Assembly (NCBI GenBank): GCA_027023325.1
Contig: JALVVQ010000322.1
Span: forward strand, 1-5,809
Source: Campylobacteraceae bacterium
Lineage (GTDB): Bacteria; Campylobacterota; Campylobacteria; Campylobacterales; Sulfurovaceae
DNA: 5,809 nucleotides
Direction of reading: 5' to 3'
Shown: in pieces, positions 5,066 to 5,809 of the stretch
Position numbering within the stretch: position 1 is the first letter of the stretch
Layout of the letters: each line of letters starts with the position of its first letter
Notes under the pieces: generated by a model
What the model was told of the DNA's origin: nothing
The model's input: the letters and a program-made list of their open reading frames with translations, nothing else
Databases searched by the model: none
Position numbers and translations under genes: made by a program

Positions 5066-5809
5066 ATGAAAGACAGACTGGGCTTATTTCTGCTTCTTAT
5101 CGTTGTTTCTGCTCATCTGCATGCTGATTTCAAGGAGGGAGAGAGCATATTCAAAGACAAATGTAGCAGCTGCCATGCTGGGCATATCCCCGGGAAAAAA
5201 TTAAAAGAAAACTTTTTCGAAAAGAAGAACACCCTTCTCCATCTCAAGGCGCCCACTGTCAACATGATTGCCTACGCTATTATGGATAGTCGCAAACATA
5301 TTGGTGACTCCAGCGATCCGGAGATGCAGCAGATGGAGATAGAAGAGTACCTCAAAGATGCGCTTTTCGCACCCAGCCGTGAAAACAGTATCTGCGATGA
5401 GGACTTTGCAAAGTACTATGAACAAAAGAGAAGCATGAAAGACAAAGTCTCCCCAGAAGAGATCATAGCACTCTCCTACTATTTTATGGGATACAAAAAA
5501 GCATGGCGAAAAGCACACCCCAAGAAAAAGCGTATCCTCTCCGAAAGCTACAAAGAGAAAGACCTTCTCAAAGATGCAATCAAAGAAAACAAGCGCATCA
5601 TTATTGAGGCTTCTTCCAGCACCTGCCATTTCTGCAAGAAGATGAAAAAAGAGGTACTTGATACTGCCCAGATACAAAAAGCTATCAACAAGGATTTCAT
5701 ATTCATTGAGATTGATATCGACAAGATGAAGCTTCCTTTTGGTCTTCAGAAAGCATTTCAGGGTATCACACCTACTTTCTTTTTTCTTTCCAGAGAGGGG
5801 AAGTTGCTC
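5066..5809 (+). CDS. Heme c / thioredoxin-fold fusion protein, SoxW-like (3' end outside window)
   Basis: The reading frame runs from ATG 5066 to the right edge without a stop, giving 248 visible residues. A signal peptide (residues 1-20, hydrophobic LGLFLLLIVVSAHLHA before DF) directs it to the periplasm. Next comes a c-type heme domain with CSSCH (Cys33, Cys36, His37); VSPEEIIALSYYFMGY (129-143) looks like the closing helix of that cytochrome domain. After a Lys-rich linker (about 144-170) there is a thioredoxin-type domain with active site CHFC (Cys187, Cys190) followed by KKM, strand FIFIEIDIDK and the cis-Pro loop GITPTFFFLSREG (Pro236). An extra Cys110 lies between the domains. SoxW thioredoxins, often encoded next to soxB, are thought to keep Sox thiols active, so the position supports a SoxW-like role. 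The attached heme is unusual. AAGGA (5055-5059) precedes the ATG by 6 bases. The hairpin at 4979-5008 may give it separate expression. A general thioredoxin or biogenesis factor is the alternative. Confidence 0.88.
   Translation, partial: MKDRLGLFLLLIVVSAHLHADFKEGESIFKDKCSSCHAGHIPGKKLKENFFEKKNTLLHLKAPTVNMIAYAIMDSRKHIGDSSDPEMQQMEIEEYLKDALFAPSRENSICDEDFAKYYEQKRSMKDKVSPEEIIALSYYFMGYKKAWRKAHPKKKRILSESYKEKDLLKDAIKENKRIIIEASSSTCHFCKKMKKEVLDTAQIQKAINKDFIFIEIDIDKMKLPFGLQKAFQGITPTFFFLSREGKLL

Noticed and set aside
5201..5677. 158-residue minus-strand reading frame opposite the heme/thioredoxin gene
   Set aside because: It is rich in Phe, Leu and Cys, as expected from the complement of Lys-rich coding sequence, and overlaps a well-supported gene on the + strand with signal peptide, CSSCH and CHFC motifs.

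Overview
The window is a compact, single-strand thiosulfate-oxidation (Sox) gene cluster. Gene order on the + strand is: 3' end of a soxD-like cytochrome, then soxX, soxY, soxZ, soxA, a small unrecognised secreted-protein gene, soxB, a strong hairpin, and the 5' part of a heme c/thioredoxin fusion gene that resembles soxW. The protein styles (Lys-rich, single-heme SoxA, SoxD-like cytochrome with a c5/c555-type C-terminal domain), the moderate G+C content by eye and the AAAGGAG ribosome sites fit a sulfur-oxidising member of the Campylobacterota (former Epsilonproteobacteria), perhaps near Sulfurovum or Sulfurimonas. This taxonomic call is an inference from sequence style, not a database match.

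Layout: 2-520 is a gene cut by the left edge. It ends with a CSACH heme domain and is followed by a small GC-rich hairpin without a T-tract. Positions 570-3171 hold five genes with short gaps (10-65 bases), each with a clear Shine-Dalgarno site, and soxB follows at 3190-4956. A perfect 12-bp stem-loop lies at 4979-5008. Beyond it, a gene starting at 5066 is still open at the right edge. No RNA genes, mobile elements, CRISPR arrays or convincing minus-strand genes were seen, and no stretch over 300 bases lacks a gene.

How the genes work together (established Sox biochemistry applied to these sequences): SoxYZ is the periplasmic carrier, and SoxY holds the substrate on the Cys of its C-terminal GGCGG arm. 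SoxAX, here one heme in each subunit, joins thiosulfate oxidatively to that Cys. SoxB, a di-metal hydrolase, releases sulfate. A SoxCD-type enzyme oxidises the remaining sulfane sulfur, and the SoxD-like gene at the left edge would be its cytochrome subunit. A SoxW-type thioredoxin is thought to keep carrier thiols active. The order X-Y-Z-A-?-B-W matches the soxXYZAKBW order known from green sulfur bacteria, which puts the unrecognised gene in the soxK position.

The parts most worth a second look are the unrecognised helical protein between soxA and soxB, the fusion of a c-type heme domain to a thioredoxin domain, and the hairpin that separates this fusion gene from soxB. The core Sox genes themselves look intact and conventional.
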